A stretch of DNA of 64,000 nt from NCBI GenBank assembly GCA_963798325.1, contig CAWCSS010000009.1, positions 496,001-560,000 of the forward strand, written 5' to 3'. The DNA is from Solirubrobacter sp963798325 (lineage in GTDB: Bacteria > Actinomycetota > Thermoleophilia > Solirubrobacterales > Solirubrobacteraceae). Shown piece after piece: positions 25,539-35,336 of this stretch; within the stretch, counting starts at the first letter, position 1; each line of letters starts with the position of its first letter. Both the position numbers and the translations under genes were made by a program. Below the pieces are notes generated by a model. The model saw only the letters and a program-made list of their open reading frames with translations. It ran no database searches and had not been told where the DNA came from.

Positions 25539-27458
25539 TTATGGTTGCGTCGTCGAGAGCGTGAACGTCAGGGTCTTCGAATACGCGCCGGTGCGCAGCC
25601 CCTCGTTCGCCGCGATCGCCTGCTGGAGGTCGATCGTCACGGTGTCGTTGCTGACCGGCCCGGGGTAGCTGAGCACGGTCAGCGGCGAGCCCGACAGCGG
25701 CGCGAACGCCCCGCCGGTGCCGCCGCCGCTGCTCGCCTTGACCTGCAGCGGCTGCGCCAGCGAGAACGTCCCGTTGACCAGGTGCCCCGGCGCGACCGAG
25801 GACGGATCGGTGATGCTCAGCGCGCCGTCGCCGGCGGTCGAGACCACGTTGGCCGTCGTCGAGGCGCGATAGGTCGTCTCCGAGCCGGGCGTGAAGGCGC
25901 CGAAGCCCGCGGGCGCGCCCAGCGAGAGCGAGAGCGTCGCCGGCACGTTGCCGCCGACCGAGACGCCCGGCACGGTGGTGGAGGCGAAGAACGCCGCCGG
26001 GGTCAGCGTCGGCTTGCCCGCGCCGTAGAGCCACTGCTGGAAGTAGTTGTCGAGCTTGGCGAGGTTGCTGGACTCAAAGCCGCCCACGTCGCGCGCGATC
26101 CGCTTGGCGGTGGCGACGAAGGCCGCCGTGTCCGCGTTGGCGTACTGGTTCTCGGTCAGCCACGTCTTGATCAGCGCCTGGAACGCGGTGTCGCCGATGA
26201 TCTCGCGCAGGCCCTCGATCGTCATCGCCCCGCGCGTGTAGACCGGGAAGGTGCTGAACAGGCCCGCCGCGGTCGGTGAGGCCGTGGGCGTGTTCCAGCG
26301 CGTCGGCTGCTGGGTCGACGCGTAGTTCGAGTCGAAGAGCTGCTTGGGCGTCTGGCCGTTGTTGAAGCGGTTCGACCAGTTCCACTGCGACCACGTCGCC
26401 CAGCCCTCGTTGAGCCAGATGTCGCTCCAGCGCTTCAGCGACACACTGTCGCCGAACCACTGGTGCGCGTTCTCGTGCGAGAGCGTGTTGACCGAGACGC
26501 TGTTGGTCGGGAAGTGGATCTTGGTCTGGACCTCGAGCACGTAGCCGACGCCGCTGATCCGGTCGACCACGGCGCCGGCCGAGTCGAACGGGTACGGGAC
26601 GCCGTTGTAACTCGACAGGAACGAGACGATCTGGTCTTCGCGGTCGGTCGTGTTGGACTTCAGCGTCGCCTTCTGCGCGTCCGTGTAGGAACTGTCGAAG
26701 GCGTTGTGGAGCTCGAGCGGGTTGCCCTTGGCGCCCAACGCGGTCGCGCCGGTGGTCTTGGTGTAGTCGAACAGGCCGACCGTGGCCGTGGTCAGGTAGG
26801 TGGCCATCGGGTACTCGTGGTGCCAGTTCCACGTCGTCTTGCCGTTGGCCGTCGGGTTCGAGACCAGTTCGCCGTTGCCGAGCGCGACGTGCGTCGACGG
26901 GACCGTGATGTGGAAGTCGTAGGTCGCCTTGTCCAGCGGATGGTTGTTGTTGGGGAACCAGCCCATGGCGCCCATCGGCTCATTGACCACGAACGCGCCA
27001 TCGGGGGAGCGCAGCCAGCCCTCGAGCGAGTTGTCCGGGTCCTGAATCTGGACGGGCACGCCGTTGTAGGCGATCACGGTGTGGAACGTGCGCGCGTTGT
27101 CGATGCCCGCGGCCGGGGTGATGATCAGCTTGTCGGTGGCCACGTCACGCGTGAACGCGGCCGCCACGCCGTCGATCGTCACGCTCGTGACATTCAGTCC
27201 GCGGAAGTCGAGCGCGAACTCCGACAGGTCCTGCGTCGCCTTCTGCGTGATGTCCGTGCTGGCCGTCATCGCGTTCGACGCGGGGTCGTAGTCGATCGTC
27301 AGGTCGTAGTGCAAGGCGTCGTAGCCGCCGTTGCCGAGATTGGGGAACAGCGGATCGCCCAGCGAACGCGCCCCTGGCGCGTACGCCGCGCTCGCCGTCG
27401 AGCTCAGCGCCAAGCTGAGAATCACGCCACCGATGGCGGCCCACGACCGACCTCGCAT
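25539..27458 (-). CDS. Secreted M1 metallopeptidase with C-terminal WxL-like domain
   Basis: 639 residues with a signal peptide (about 1-24, ending STASA). The N-terminal saddle domain (about 40-240) is followed by the zinc site TLSHENAHQWFGD (near residue 330) and LNEGWATWSQW with the third ligand Glu. The exopeptidase motif GxMEN is replaced by a GYVLEVQT-type sequence, as in many actinobacterial M1 enzymes. After about residue 490 an extra beta domain begins GVSVGGNVPATLSLSLG and ends TLTFTLSTTQP. That domain matches the stand-alone secreted protein at 6778-7284. The enzyme likely trims peptides outside the cell while the extra domain anchors it. The two frames beside it are empty for 300 bp upstream. 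Confidence 0.88.
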   Translation of the reverse strand: MRGRSWAAIGGVILSLALSSTASAAYAPGARSLGDPLFPNLGNGGYDALHYDLTIDYDPASNAMTASTDITQKATQDLSEFALDFRGLNVTSVTIDGVAAAFTRDVATDKLIITPAAGIDNARTFHTVIAYNGVPVQIQDPDNSLEGWLRSPDGAFVVNEPMGAMGWFPNNNHPLDKATYDFHITVPSTHVALGNGELVSNPTANGKTTWNWHHEYPMATYLTTATVGLFDYTKTTGATALGAKGNPLELHNAFDSSYTDAQKATLKSNTTDREDQIVSFLSSYNGVPYPFDSAGAVVDRISGVGYVLEVQTKIHFPTNSVSVNTLSHENAHQWFGDSVSLKRWSDIWLNEGWATWSQWNWSNRFNNGQTPKQLFDSNYASTQQPTRWNTPTASPTAAGLFSTFPVYTRGAMTIEGLREIIGDTAFQALIKTWLTENQYANADTAAFVATAKRIARDVGGFESSNLAKLDNYFQQWLYGAGKPTLTPAAFFASTTVPGVSVGGNVPATLSLSLGAPAGFGAFTPGSETTYRASTTANVVSTAGDGALSITDPSSVAPGHLVNGTFSLAQPLQVKASSGGGTGGAFAPLSGSPLTVLSYPGPVSNDTVTIDLQQAIAANEGLRTGAYSKTLTFTLSTTQP

Positions 27459-27761
27459 CTATGCCCCTTTTTCCCGTGGCGCGCGGCAATCCGTACCGTC
27501 GCGCCTACGAAAGACGAACGTAACAGGTTGGCGGCGGATGAGACGCAGTTGCAGGTCGTAGGACCTATCACTGGAGCCCAAACTGGATATTGGACCAATC
27601 ACCGCCCCCCTTCTACTGTTCTCCGGGACGACTTGGTGGCTCCCCACCTCGCAGTGTCACCGGTACATATCTCTCCTCCCCGGTGGTGTTGCGACGTCAA
27701 CGTAGCGCCGGCCCCCGTCGACCTCTCTCTCCTTCGGCGGGGGCCTTCGCTCGTTTCCGCC
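27459..27761. other. Intergenic region, 303 bp, between M1 peptidase and LysR genes
   Basis: No convincing gene on either strand. It must hold the promoter of the M1 peptidase (reading left) and the end of the LysR gene. A hairpin at 27710-27745 lies just past the LysR stop. Runs such as CTCTCCTCCCC are polypyrimidine but show no clear repeat. No SD-supported short ORF found. Confidence 0.5.
27710..27745 (-). terminator. Possible terminator after LysR gene
   Basis: Arms GGCCCCCG (27710-27717) and CGGGGGCC (27738-27745) separated by 20 bases, starting 17 bp past the LysR stop at 27762. No T-run on the minus strand. The long loop lowers confidence. Confidence 0.35.
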
Positions 27762-28683
27762 CTAGCGACGTGAGACGTCGCTCACGATCGCGGTGCCGGC
27801 CGTCGCCGCCACCGCGCGCGCCATCGTCGTGAACGCGGCGATCAGCGGCGACTCGTCGGCTCTGCGCCAGGCCATCTCCAGCCGCACGGCGGGCGCTCCG
27901 TCGCTCAGCGGCCGGTACGTCACCCCCTCCCGCATCAGCGCGCTGACCGACTCCGGCACGAGCGAGATCCCGGTGCCCGCGGCCACGAGGCCGATCACCG
28001 TCTGCATCTCCGCCACCTCCTGGGTGATCACGTCCTCGCCGCCGAGCAGGTCGATCGCCGGCGCCAGCGCGGCTCGCACCCCGGGCGCGCCGGAGCGGGT
28101 GAGCAGGACCAGCGGCTGGCCCTCGAGGTCCTCGAGGCGCAACCGCGGCTTGGAGGCGAGCGGGTGCAGGTCGGGCAGCGCGGCGATGACCTGCTCCTCC
28201 AGCACGGTCTCCACCCGCAGTTCCGGGCGCAGGACGCGGCAGGCGCATGAAGCCGACGTCGAGGCGGCCGTTCTCCAGCTGGCGCAGCTGCTCGCTCGTG
28301 CCCAGCTCCTGCAGGCGCAGCACGACGTCGGGGAACTGCTCGCGGAAGGCGCGCAGCAGGTCGGGCACGAACGAGTACATGGCCGAGCCGACGAAGCCGA
28401 TCGCGAGCCGCCCGACCTCGCCGCGCTGGACGCGGCGTGCCTCCAGCGCCGCGTCCTCGACCAGCGAGAGGATCTCGCGCGCGCGCTCGAGGAACGCCGC
28501 CCCGGCCGCGGTCAGCTCCACCCGCCGCTGGTTGCGCAGCAGCAGCTCGCCGCCATCTCCTGCTCCAGCGCGCGGATCTGCTGGCTCAAGCGGCGGCTGG
28601 GACATGTGCAGGCGCTCCGCCGCACGGCGGAAGTGCAGTTCCTCGGCGACGACGACGAAGTAGCGGAGGTGGCGGAGTTCCAT
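27762..28683 (-). CDS. LysR-family transcriptional regulator, frameshifted
   Basis: About 300 residues over frameshifts near 28590, 28550 and 28235. The HTH reads MELRHLRYFVVVAEELHFRR, RLHMSQPP and then LSQQIRALEQEM in the shifted frame; the effector domain has GRLAIGFVGSAMYSFVPDLL and, after the last shift, VIGLVAAGTGISLVPESV. These features match the BenM/CatM/CbnR branch that senses aromatic-ring catabolites. It is divergent from the S4-pta-ackA operon (24 bp between starts), so it could regulate acetate metabolism, which would be unusual for this branch. Confidence 0.8.
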
Positions 28684-28707
28684 CGCCCAGTCATGATGGT
28701 GGCCCTT

Positions 28708-28915
28708 ATGGACGAGTTCCACGCGAAGGACGGCATGATCCGGCTCGGGCAGCTGCTGAAGGCGGCCGGGCTGGTGGACAGCGGCGGCGACGCGAAACTC
28801 CTGCTCGCCTCGCAGGAGGTGCCGTCAACGGCGAGGTCGAGGCACGCCGCGGGCGCCAGCTGCGGCCGGGCGACGTGGTGCCGTCGGTGATGCGTCGTGG
28901 CTTCGCATCACGTGA
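28708..28915 (+). CDS. Small S4-domain RNA-binding protein (YaaA/RlbA type), frameshifted
   Basis: About 69 residues. IRLGQLLKAAGLVDSGGDAK reads from ATG at 28708; a one-base loss near 28821 moves the frame to VNGEVEARRGRQLRPGDVV; a second shift near 28889 leads to VGDASWLRIT and a stop at 28913-28915. That is the full consensus of the small stand-alone S4 proteins, which bind structured RNA, often rRNA. An ATG at 28693 is an alternative start. The stop overlaps the GTG of pta (GTGA). Because of the breaks, automatic callers would miss it. Confidence 0.72.
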
Positions 28916-30958
28916 GCACCCCCGGCGTCTACGTGACGGGCTGCGAGCCGGCGAGCGGCAAGTCGGCCGTCGCGCTCGGGGTGCAGTCAGCTGCTCGCGC
29001 GGCGCGTCGACGCGGCTCGGCGTGTTCCGGCCGGTGGTGGCCGACGCGGAGCAGGACCCGATGGTCGACCTGCTGCGCCTACGGCGCGATTCGTGCCCTA
29101 CGAGGCGTCGTGCGGCGTGACCGCGGACGAGGTGCGCGCCGACGAGGCGCGGGCGCTGGAGCGAGATCGTCGCCCGCTACCGGGCGCTGGCGGCCCAGTG
29201 CGACGGCGTGCTGGCGGTCGGCACCGACTACTCGGGCGTCGAGCACGGCGGGCGAGCTGGAGTTCAACGCGCGCGTGGCGCTCAACCTCGGGCTGCCGGC
29301 GCTGCTGCGTGGTCAGCGGCCACGGGCGCTCGGCCGAGGAGGTCCTCGACGCGATCGCGGCGGCGCGGGCGTCGGTGGGGTGCGAGGTGTTCGGCGTGAT
29401 CGCCAACCGCGTCCGCGCCGACCTGCTCGACGCCATCGCCTCCGGGCGGCGACGTGCCCGATCTACGCGCTGCCGGAGATCGACCTGCTGATGGCGCCGA
29501 CCGTCGGCCAGATGGCGGCGGCCTGCGACGGCGAGATCATCGCCGGCGACGTGGAGCTGCTCGGGCGCGAGGCCCTGCACCTGACCGTGGCCGCGATGAC
29601 GATCCCGAACCTGCTGGAGCGCATCGAGGACGGCGCGGTGCTGATCACGCCCGGCGACCGGGCCGAGGTGGTCCTCGCGGCCCTGTTCGCGCACGCGTCC
29701 TCGGTGCTGCCCTCGCCCGCGGGGATCGTGCTCACCGGCGGGCTGCGGCCCCCGGACACGATCCTGCGGCCGCTGGAGGGCTTTCCGACGATGTTGCCGG
29801 TCGTGCTCACCGAGCACGGGACGTTCGAGACGGCGGTCCTGGCGGGTGCGCGCGAGGGCGTGATCGCCCGCGACACGCCGCGCAAGATCACCAAGGCGCT
29901 GGCCGTGTTCGAGGCGCACGTCGACGGCGACGACCTGCTCGACCGCGTTCGACGTGGCGCGCATCGGACGCGGTGACGCCGCTGATGTTCGAGTACACGC
30001 TGCTGGATCGCGCGCGCGAGGCGAAGCGGCACATCGTGCTGCCGGAAGGGACCGACGAGCGGGTGCTGCGGGCGGCGGAGACGCTGCTGCGCCGGCGCGT
30101 GGTCGAGCTCACGCTGCTCGGCGGCGAGGCCGAGGTGCGTGGCGCGGCGTCACGGCTGGGCCTGGATCTGTGGGGCGCGAACGTCCTCGATCCCACGGAC
30201 GAGGACCTGCGCGAGCGCTTCGCCGTGGAGTACACCGCGCGGCGCGCGCACAAGGGCATGGTCGCTCGACGCCGCGCGCGACATCGTCACCGACGTCTCG
30301 TACTTCGGGACGATGATGGTCGCGCTGGGGATGGCCGACGGGATGGTCTCCGGGGCGGCGCACACGACGGCCGAGACGATCCGGCCGGCGTTCGAGCTGG
30401 TCAAGACGGCGCCGGGCGTGGCGATCGTGTCGTCGGTGTTCTTCATGTGCCTCGCCGACCACGTGCTCGTCTACGGCGACTGCGCGGTCAACCCGAACCC
30501 GACGGCGGAGCAGCTGGCGGACATCGCGATCTCGAGCGCCGCCACGGCATCGCAGTTCGGGATCGAGCCGCGGGTGGCGATGCTCTCCTACTCGACCGGG
30601 CGCAAGCGGGTCCGGGGCCGAGGTCGAGCGGGTGCGCGAGGCGACCGAGCTCGTGCGCGCACGCGCGCCGGAGCTCGACGTCGAGGGGCCGATCCAGTAC
30701 GACGCGGCGGTCGACGCCGGCGTGGCGCGCACGAAGCTGCCGGGCTCGACGGTCGCGGGCCGCGCGACGGTGTTCATCTTTCCCGATCTGAACACCGGCA
30801 ACAACACCTACAAGGCCGTGCAGCGCTCGGCGCACGCGATCGCCGTCGGGCCGGTGCTGCAGGGGCTCAACCAGCCCGTGAACGACCTCTCGCGCGGCGC
30901 GACCGTGCACGACATCGTCAACACGGTGGCGATCACCGCCATCCAGGCGGCCGGATGA
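28912..30958 (+). CDS. pta: Phosphate acetyltransferase, long form, with about nine frameshifts
   Basis: About 680 residues when frames are joined. It starts at GTG 28912 (GVYVTGCEPASGKSAVALG, the P-loop of the N-terminal DRTGG/BioD-like region). The middle includes IDLLMAPTVGQMAAACDGE and VLTGGLRPPDTILRPLEG. The catalytic PTA domain starts about 29985 with MFEYTLLDRAREAKRHIVLP and includes DGMVSGAAHTTAETIRPAF, VSSVFFMCLADHVLVYGDCA and the terminal TGNNTYKAVQRSAHAIAVG. Breaks are near 28992, 29017, 29090, 29160, 29250, 29312, 29455, 29948, 30260 and 30612. Several are simple +1 insertions, for example ATGGTCGC where ATGTCGC restores the frame. The enzyme makes acetyl phosphate from acetyl-CoA. 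Its stop overlaps ackA (ATGA). Confidence 0.88.
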
Positions 30959-32028
30959 CCGTCCTGGTCATCAACTGCGGGTCGTCGTCGTTGAAGTGGT
31001 CGGTCGTCGACCCGGCCGCCGGCGCGACGCTGGCGGGCGGGACGGTCCAGAAGGTCACCGACCACGGCGCCGCCCTGGCGTCCGTGCTCGCGGAGGCGCC
31101 GTTGGAGGGCCTCGCCGCCGTCGCGCACCGCGTCGTCCACGGCGGCGAGCGCTTCGAGACGCCGGTGCTGATCAACGACGCCGTGCTGGCGGCGATCCGC
31201 GAGCTGAGCGTCCTGGCGCCGCTGCACAACCCGGTCAACGCGGACGGCATCGACGTGGCCCGCCGGGCGCTGCCCGATCTCCCGCACGTGGCGGTGTTCG
31301 ACACCGCGTTTCACGCCTCGCTGCCGCCGCACGCCTACACCTACGCCGTCCCGCGCGCGTGGAACGTCCGCCGCTACGGCTTCCACGGCACCTCGCACGC
31401 GTACGTCTCCCGCGAGGCGGCGCGGTTGCTCGACCGCGACGTCGACGGCTTCGACGTGATCGTCCTGCACCTCGGCAACGGCGCTTCGGCCAGCGCCGTC
31501 GCGAGCGGGCGCTCGATCGACACCTCGATGGGCCTGACGCCGTTGGAAGGGCTCGTGATGGGCACGCGCTCGGGCGACGTCGATCCGGCGCTCGTCTCGC
31601 ACCTCCAGCGCACGCGGGGGCTCTCGACCGACGAGATCGACGCGGTGCTCAACTCGCGCTCCGGCCTGCTGGCCCTGGCGGGTGACAACGACATGCGCGA
31701 GGTCCATCGCCGGATCGACGCGGGCGACCGCGCGGCCGAACTGGCGCTGGACGTCTACTGCTACCGGATCAAGAAGTACGTGGGCGCGTACCTGGCGGCG
31801 TTGGGCGGCGCCGACGCGATCGCCTTCACCGCGGGTGTGGGCGAGAACGATCCGGTCGTCCGCGCGCGGTCGTTGTCGGGGCTCTCAGCGCTGGGGATCG
31901 AGATCGACGAGGCGCTGAACGCCGCGGGCGGACCGGTGATCTCGACGGAGGACTCCCGCGTCGCGATCCTCGTCGTCCCGACCGACGAAGAGCTCGAGAT
32001 GGCCGTCCAGGCCGCACGGTTCGCCTGA
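30955..32028 (+). CDS. ackA: Acetate kinase
   Basis: 357 residues, intact. LVINCGSSSLKWSVVD (N-terminal ATPase motif with Asn), VAHRVVHGGERFETPVL (catalytic Arg), NVRRYGFHGTSHAYVSREA (active-site His), VLHLGNGASASAVASGRS and GTRSGDVDPALVSHL (catalytic Arg) are all in place. Slightly shorter than the 390-400 residues of E. coli AckA. It converts acetyl phosphate plus ADP to acetate and ATP with Pta upstream. The gene follows pta with a 4-bp overlap, the standard order. Confidence 0.95.
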   Translation: MTVLVINCGSSSLKWSVVDPAAGATLAGGTVQKVTDHGAALASVLAEAPLEGLAAVAHRVVHGGERFETPVLINDAVLAAIRELSVLAPLHNPVNADGIDVARRALPDLPHVAVFDTAFHASLPPHAYTYAVPRAWNVRRYGFHGTSHAYVSREAARLLDRDVDGFDVIVLHLGNGASASAVASGRSIDTSMGLTPLEGLVMGTRSGDVDPALVSHLQRTRGLSTDEIDAVLNSRSGLLALAGDNDMREVHRRIDAGDRAAELALDVYCYRIKKYVGAYLAALGGADAIAFTAGVGENDPVVRARSLSGLSALGIEIDEALNAAGGPVISTEDSRVAILVVPTDEELEMAVQAARFA

Positions 32029-32101
32029 AACTGGACGAACATTCGAGTTTCGCGCCTCCCATAGCGCCCGTAGTCTGCAGACGGACACAAGGGAGGCAGG
32101 A

Positions 32102-33520
32102 GTGGCACAAGGACTGATCAGACGAGCTGCGGGGCTCGTTGCCGCGATGTTGATCGTGCTCGGCGTGAGCGCGGCGGACGCGTCCGCGCAGATGCTGGCC
32201 ACGCCGACGATCGTGGGCAACGGCACCGTCACCGCAGGCGCCTATTCGTGTTCGTTGATCGTCGCCCCGAACACGGACCCGACGAATTCGTCGAGTCGCT
32301 CTTGTCCCGCGGCGACCGTCAGCGGCGCACCCTTTTGCATCGCGCCGATCAACGGCTGCGCAGCCTGGCAGTTCACGCAGAACGTGCCTGTGACGGCGAT
32401 AGCGGCGACGGGCTGGCAGTTCATCTCATGGGCGGGTTGTCAGTCCGCGGCGACTGCCCCTGTCTGCACATTCCCCTCACCTTCTTACAGCGCAAGCTCC
32501 GTGCTGAACCTTCCCGCCGTGGCGACGTTCCACGAGATCGTCGCCGTCGCCGGCGATGGCCTGCCCGACGATTTCGCGTACTCGCCCGACTTCACAAGCG
32601 CCAAGCGCCCACGGGTCAGCTTCGCCACGCAGGTGCCTGGCAGCGTCTACCGCTGCGAGGTGCGCAATGCCGTGACGAACGCGGTCGTGCAGGCCAAGGG
32701 CCCCCTCTGCACCTCGCCCTTCGCGCCGAGCGCCGACCTGCCCGACGGCAAGTACACGTACAACGTCTGGGCCTACCACAACAACGACGAGTCGATCACG
32801 CCGTTCACCAAGACGTTCACGGTCGACACGGCCGCTCCGGCAACGGCGCTGGACGTCCTCACCGGCCCGCAGGAGGGGTCGCTGCTGACGATCGGCACCG
32901 CGACGTTCGCGTTCAGCTCCAATGAGGGCGGCAGCTTCCAGTGCAGCCTCGACGGCGCGCCGTTCAGCGCGTGCGCCAGCCCGGTCTCCTACTCCGGCCT
33001 CGCCGGTGGGGCCCACGGCTTCGTCGTCCGGGCACTCGACTCCGCCGGCAACATCGACGCGGTCGGCAAGTCGCGCTCGTGGACGATCTTCGTCCCGCCC
33101 GCGCCGATCATCATCACGCAACCGGGCTCGACGAACCCCGAGCAGATCAACGCCACGGTCGCCTACGCGTTCAACGTCAAGGGCTCCAAGACCACGCTCG
33201 GTGCGTTCAAGGTCAAGAACGTCCCGTTCGGTTCGACGGTGACCGTGACCTGCGTCGCCGGCACCTGCCCGTCCGCGCTCTACAAGAAGGTCAAGGGCAA
33301 GAAGGTCAAGCGGCCGCTGGTGATCAACAAGGCGTTCGGGACGGTCAGCCTCAAGAAGCTGGTCAGCAAGCCGCTGAAGGCCGGCACGGTGCTCGAGATC
33401 CTCGTCTCCAAGCCGGGCGCGATCGGCGCCGTCAAGCGCCTCACGATCCGCAAGGGCAAGAAGCCGACGCTGACCTCGCGCTGCCTGCCTCCGGGCGCGA
33501 AGAAGTCAGTCGCCTGCTAG
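32102..33520 (+). CDS. Secreted Ig-like repeat protein of unknown function
   Basis: 472 residues from GTG at 32102 preceded by GGGAGGCAGGA. A signal peptide (about 1-29) is followed by a Cys-containing N-terminal domain (CFPSPSY-like repeats absent, paired cysteines in GCAAWQF and SWAGCQS). Around residues 165-245 and 250-330 lie two modules of the bacterial Ig/FN3-like kind; the second has FQCSLDGAPFSACASPVSYS and LAGGAHGFVVRALDSAGN, a frequent surface-protein signature. The C-terminal third is Lys-rich beta sequence ending in CLPPGAKKSVAC. No anchor or enzymatic motif is seen. It follows ackA by 73 bp on the same strand but is probably separately transcribed. Confidence 0.75.
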   Translation: MAQGLIRRAAGLVAAMLIVLGVSAADASAQMLATPTIVGNGTVTAGAYSCSLIVAPNTDPTNSSSRSCPAATVSGAPFCIAPINGCAAWQFTQNVPVTAIAATGWQFISWAGCQSAATAPVCTFPSPSYSASSVLNLPAVATFHEIVAVAGDGLPDDFAYSPDFTSAKRPRVSFATQVPGSVYRCEVRNAVTNAVVQAKGPLCTSPFAPSADLPDGKYTYNVWAYHNNDESITPFTKTFTVDTAAPATALDVLTGPQEGSLLTIGTATFAFSSNEGGSFQCSLDGAPFSACASPVSYSGLAGGAHGFVVRALDSAGNIDAVGKSRSWTIFVPPAPIIITQPGSTNPEQINATVAYAFNVKGSKTTLGAFKVKNVPFGSTVTVTCVAGTCPSALYKKVKGKKVKRPLVINKAFGTVSLKKLVSKPLKAGTVLEILVSKPGAIGAVKRLTIRKGKKPTLTSRCLPPGAKKSVAC

Positions 33521-33544
33521 CCACCGCAATGTAGATTCGGGGCG

Positions 33545-35317
33545 ATGCCCCACGTCGAGGTCGTCCCGTTCGTCCCCGGCCGTCGCCCCACGGATGAGGC
33601 GCAGCATCCGTGGCTCGGCTCGAGCGATCAGATCGCCTTCGTCAACGCGGGTGCGGGCAACCGCTGCCACCTGCTGCTGAAGGTCTCCGGGGCGGACGCG
33701 CTGGTGGTCAACGGGGAGACCGTCGAACCCCAGGCGTTCGTCGACGGCGAGCTGCGGCCGCACCCGCTGGGCGATCCCGGCCGGCCGTACGTGGTGACGT
33801 TCGATCCCGACGTCGACTTCGCCGGGACGTACGAGCTCGCGAACCGCTTCACCCGGCGGTTCGCGATCACGATCAACGACGCGCGCACGTCGATCGACGT
33901 GTACGACGTCAGCCAGTTCGGCTCGCTGTACGAGCGGATCGTCGAGCGGCTGCTGCGGCCGGACGCCGAGCGCCAGGGCGTCGAGCTGGCCCAGCACCCG
34001 TGGTATCCGGTGCTGCTGATCGGCGCGCACAAGGCCGAGCTCTACACGCGCGCCCTGGTCGGCGACGTCGTGCACAAGCGGCACAACCTCGCCGATCCGG
34101 GATGGCTGGTGCGGGTCGGGCTCTACCTCGAGCTGCTCACCTGCCTCGGGATCTTCGCGGCGGTCGATCCGTCGCTGCTGAGCGCCGAGGAGCAGGCGGT
34201 GGTCGACGGCTGGGACGACCTCACGCTCAACGTCGAAGGCTGGCGCGAGGTGTGGCGCCTGCGCGAGGTCCAGGGCGGCCCGCTGAACCTCCTCGCCAAG
34301 CGCAAAGCGACGCTCGAGTTCCTGCACGTGCACCATGAGGATCTCAAGGGCGCGATCGCGCTCGCGGGCGCCAACCACACCAACGCGCAGGAGACGTGGC
34401 ACCGCGTGTTCCGCGACGCCGAGCGGGCCGTGCTGCGCAAGACCAAGGACGCGTTCCCGGAGCTGACCGCGATGCCCGCGGAGATGCGGCGCTTCGTGCT
34501 CTGGCATCGCCGCGGGCACGTCGGGCTCAGGCGGGCGCTGCGCGTGCCCGGGCCGTTCGCGCGCATGCTCGGCGACCAGGACGGGCTGTTCGCGAGCGCC
34601 TGCAACCAGTACCGGGCGTCGATGAACCACGTCGCCGACTGGGCGCGCGCCGAAGGGCTGATGGACCACAGCGGCGCGGAGTGCGTCCCCCGGCAGGTGA
34701 GCCTGCTCGAGGCGCACATGAACCAGCCGACCCGCGTGGGCCTGCTGCAGGCGCGCGACGGCTATGACCCCGACGAGCCGCTGCGCGTCGGCGTCGACCT
34801 ACCGCCCGGCTACGCACCGCCGCTCGCCGACCTGCGTGAGCAGATCGCCGCCACGCCGCTGTTCGCGATGCTCCACGCCGACGAGCTCGACCTGCTGGCC
34901 CGCACCGCGCGGCCGCTGACGTTCGGGCCGATGGAGCGGGTCCTCATCCAAGGCCAGCCCGGCGAGTCGCTGTTCGTGGTCGTCCAGGGCGAGGTCGACG
35001 TGATGCTGCGCCGCGGGGACGGCGTCGAGGTCAACCTCGGCACCCGCTCAAGCGGCGCGGTGCTGGGCGAGATGTCACTGCTGACCGGGCAGCCGCGCAG
35101 CGCCACGGTGCGCGCGCTCGACGGAGCGGTGATCTATGAGATCGGCCGCCGCCAGTACGAGCCGATCCTGGCCGCACGTCCGGAGCTCGTCGACGCGCTC
35201 GAGCGCGCGATGGAGGAGCGGCTGAAGGCGCAGGGTCAGGCGCTCGAGCGTCACGACGCCGAGCGGGCGCGCGCCGGCTTCAGCCGCCGGATCAGGCGCC
35301 TGCTGGCGAGTGCCTGA
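33545..35317 (+). CDS. Cyclic-nucleotide-binding-domain protein with large uncharacterised N-terminal region
   Basis: 590 residues. A CNB domain (about 430-560) is clear: FGPMERVLIQGQPGESLFVV, VVQGEVDVMLRRGDGVEV and the phosphate-binding cassette LGEMSLLTGQPRSATVRA with Glu and Arg present, so cAMP/cGMP binding is plausible. The first 420 residues have no motif I recognise: a beta-rich part to about 120 (TINDARTSIDVYDVSQFG), then a helical part with several His (FLHVHHEDLKGAIALAGANH) and basic segments (RRFVLWHRRGHVGL). No DNA-binding domain, kinase or membrane segment is visible. Possibly a cNMP-controlled enzyme of unknown type. Confidence 0.75.
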   Translation: MPHVEVVPFVPGRRPTDEAQHPWLGSSDQIAFVNAGAGNRCHLLLKVSGADALVVNGETVEPQAFVDGELRPHPLGDPGRPYVVTFDPDVDFAGTYELANRFTRRFAITINDARTSIDVYDVSQFGSLYERIVERLLRPDAERQGVELAQHPWYPVLLIGAHKAELYTRALVGDVVHKRHNLADPGWLVRVGLYLELLTCLGIFAAVDPSLLSAEEQAVVDGWDDLTLNVEGWREVWRLREVQGGPLNLLAKRKATLEFLHVHHEDLKGAIALAGANHTNAQETWHRVFRDAERAVLRKTKDAFPELTAMPAEMRRFVLWHRRGHVGLRRALRVPGPFARMLGDQDGLFASACNQYRASMNHVADWARAEGLMDHSGAECVPRQVSLLEAHMNQPTRVGLLQARDGYDPDEPLRVGVDLPPGYAPPLADLREQIAATPLFAMLHADELDLLARTARPLTFGPMERVLIQGQPGESLFVVVQGEVDVMLRRGDGVEVNLGTRSSGAVLGEMSLLTGQPRSATVRALDGAVIYEIGRRQYEPILAARPELVDALERAMEERLKAQGQALERHDAERARAGFSRRIRRLLASA

Positions 35318-35336
35318 GCTCCCGCGACCAGGCGCC

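Noticed and set aside
28912..30958. Programmed frameshifting in pta
   Set aside because: Up to ten shifts in one gene with no slippery heptamers or downstream structures; similar shifts in unrelated genes point to sequence error.
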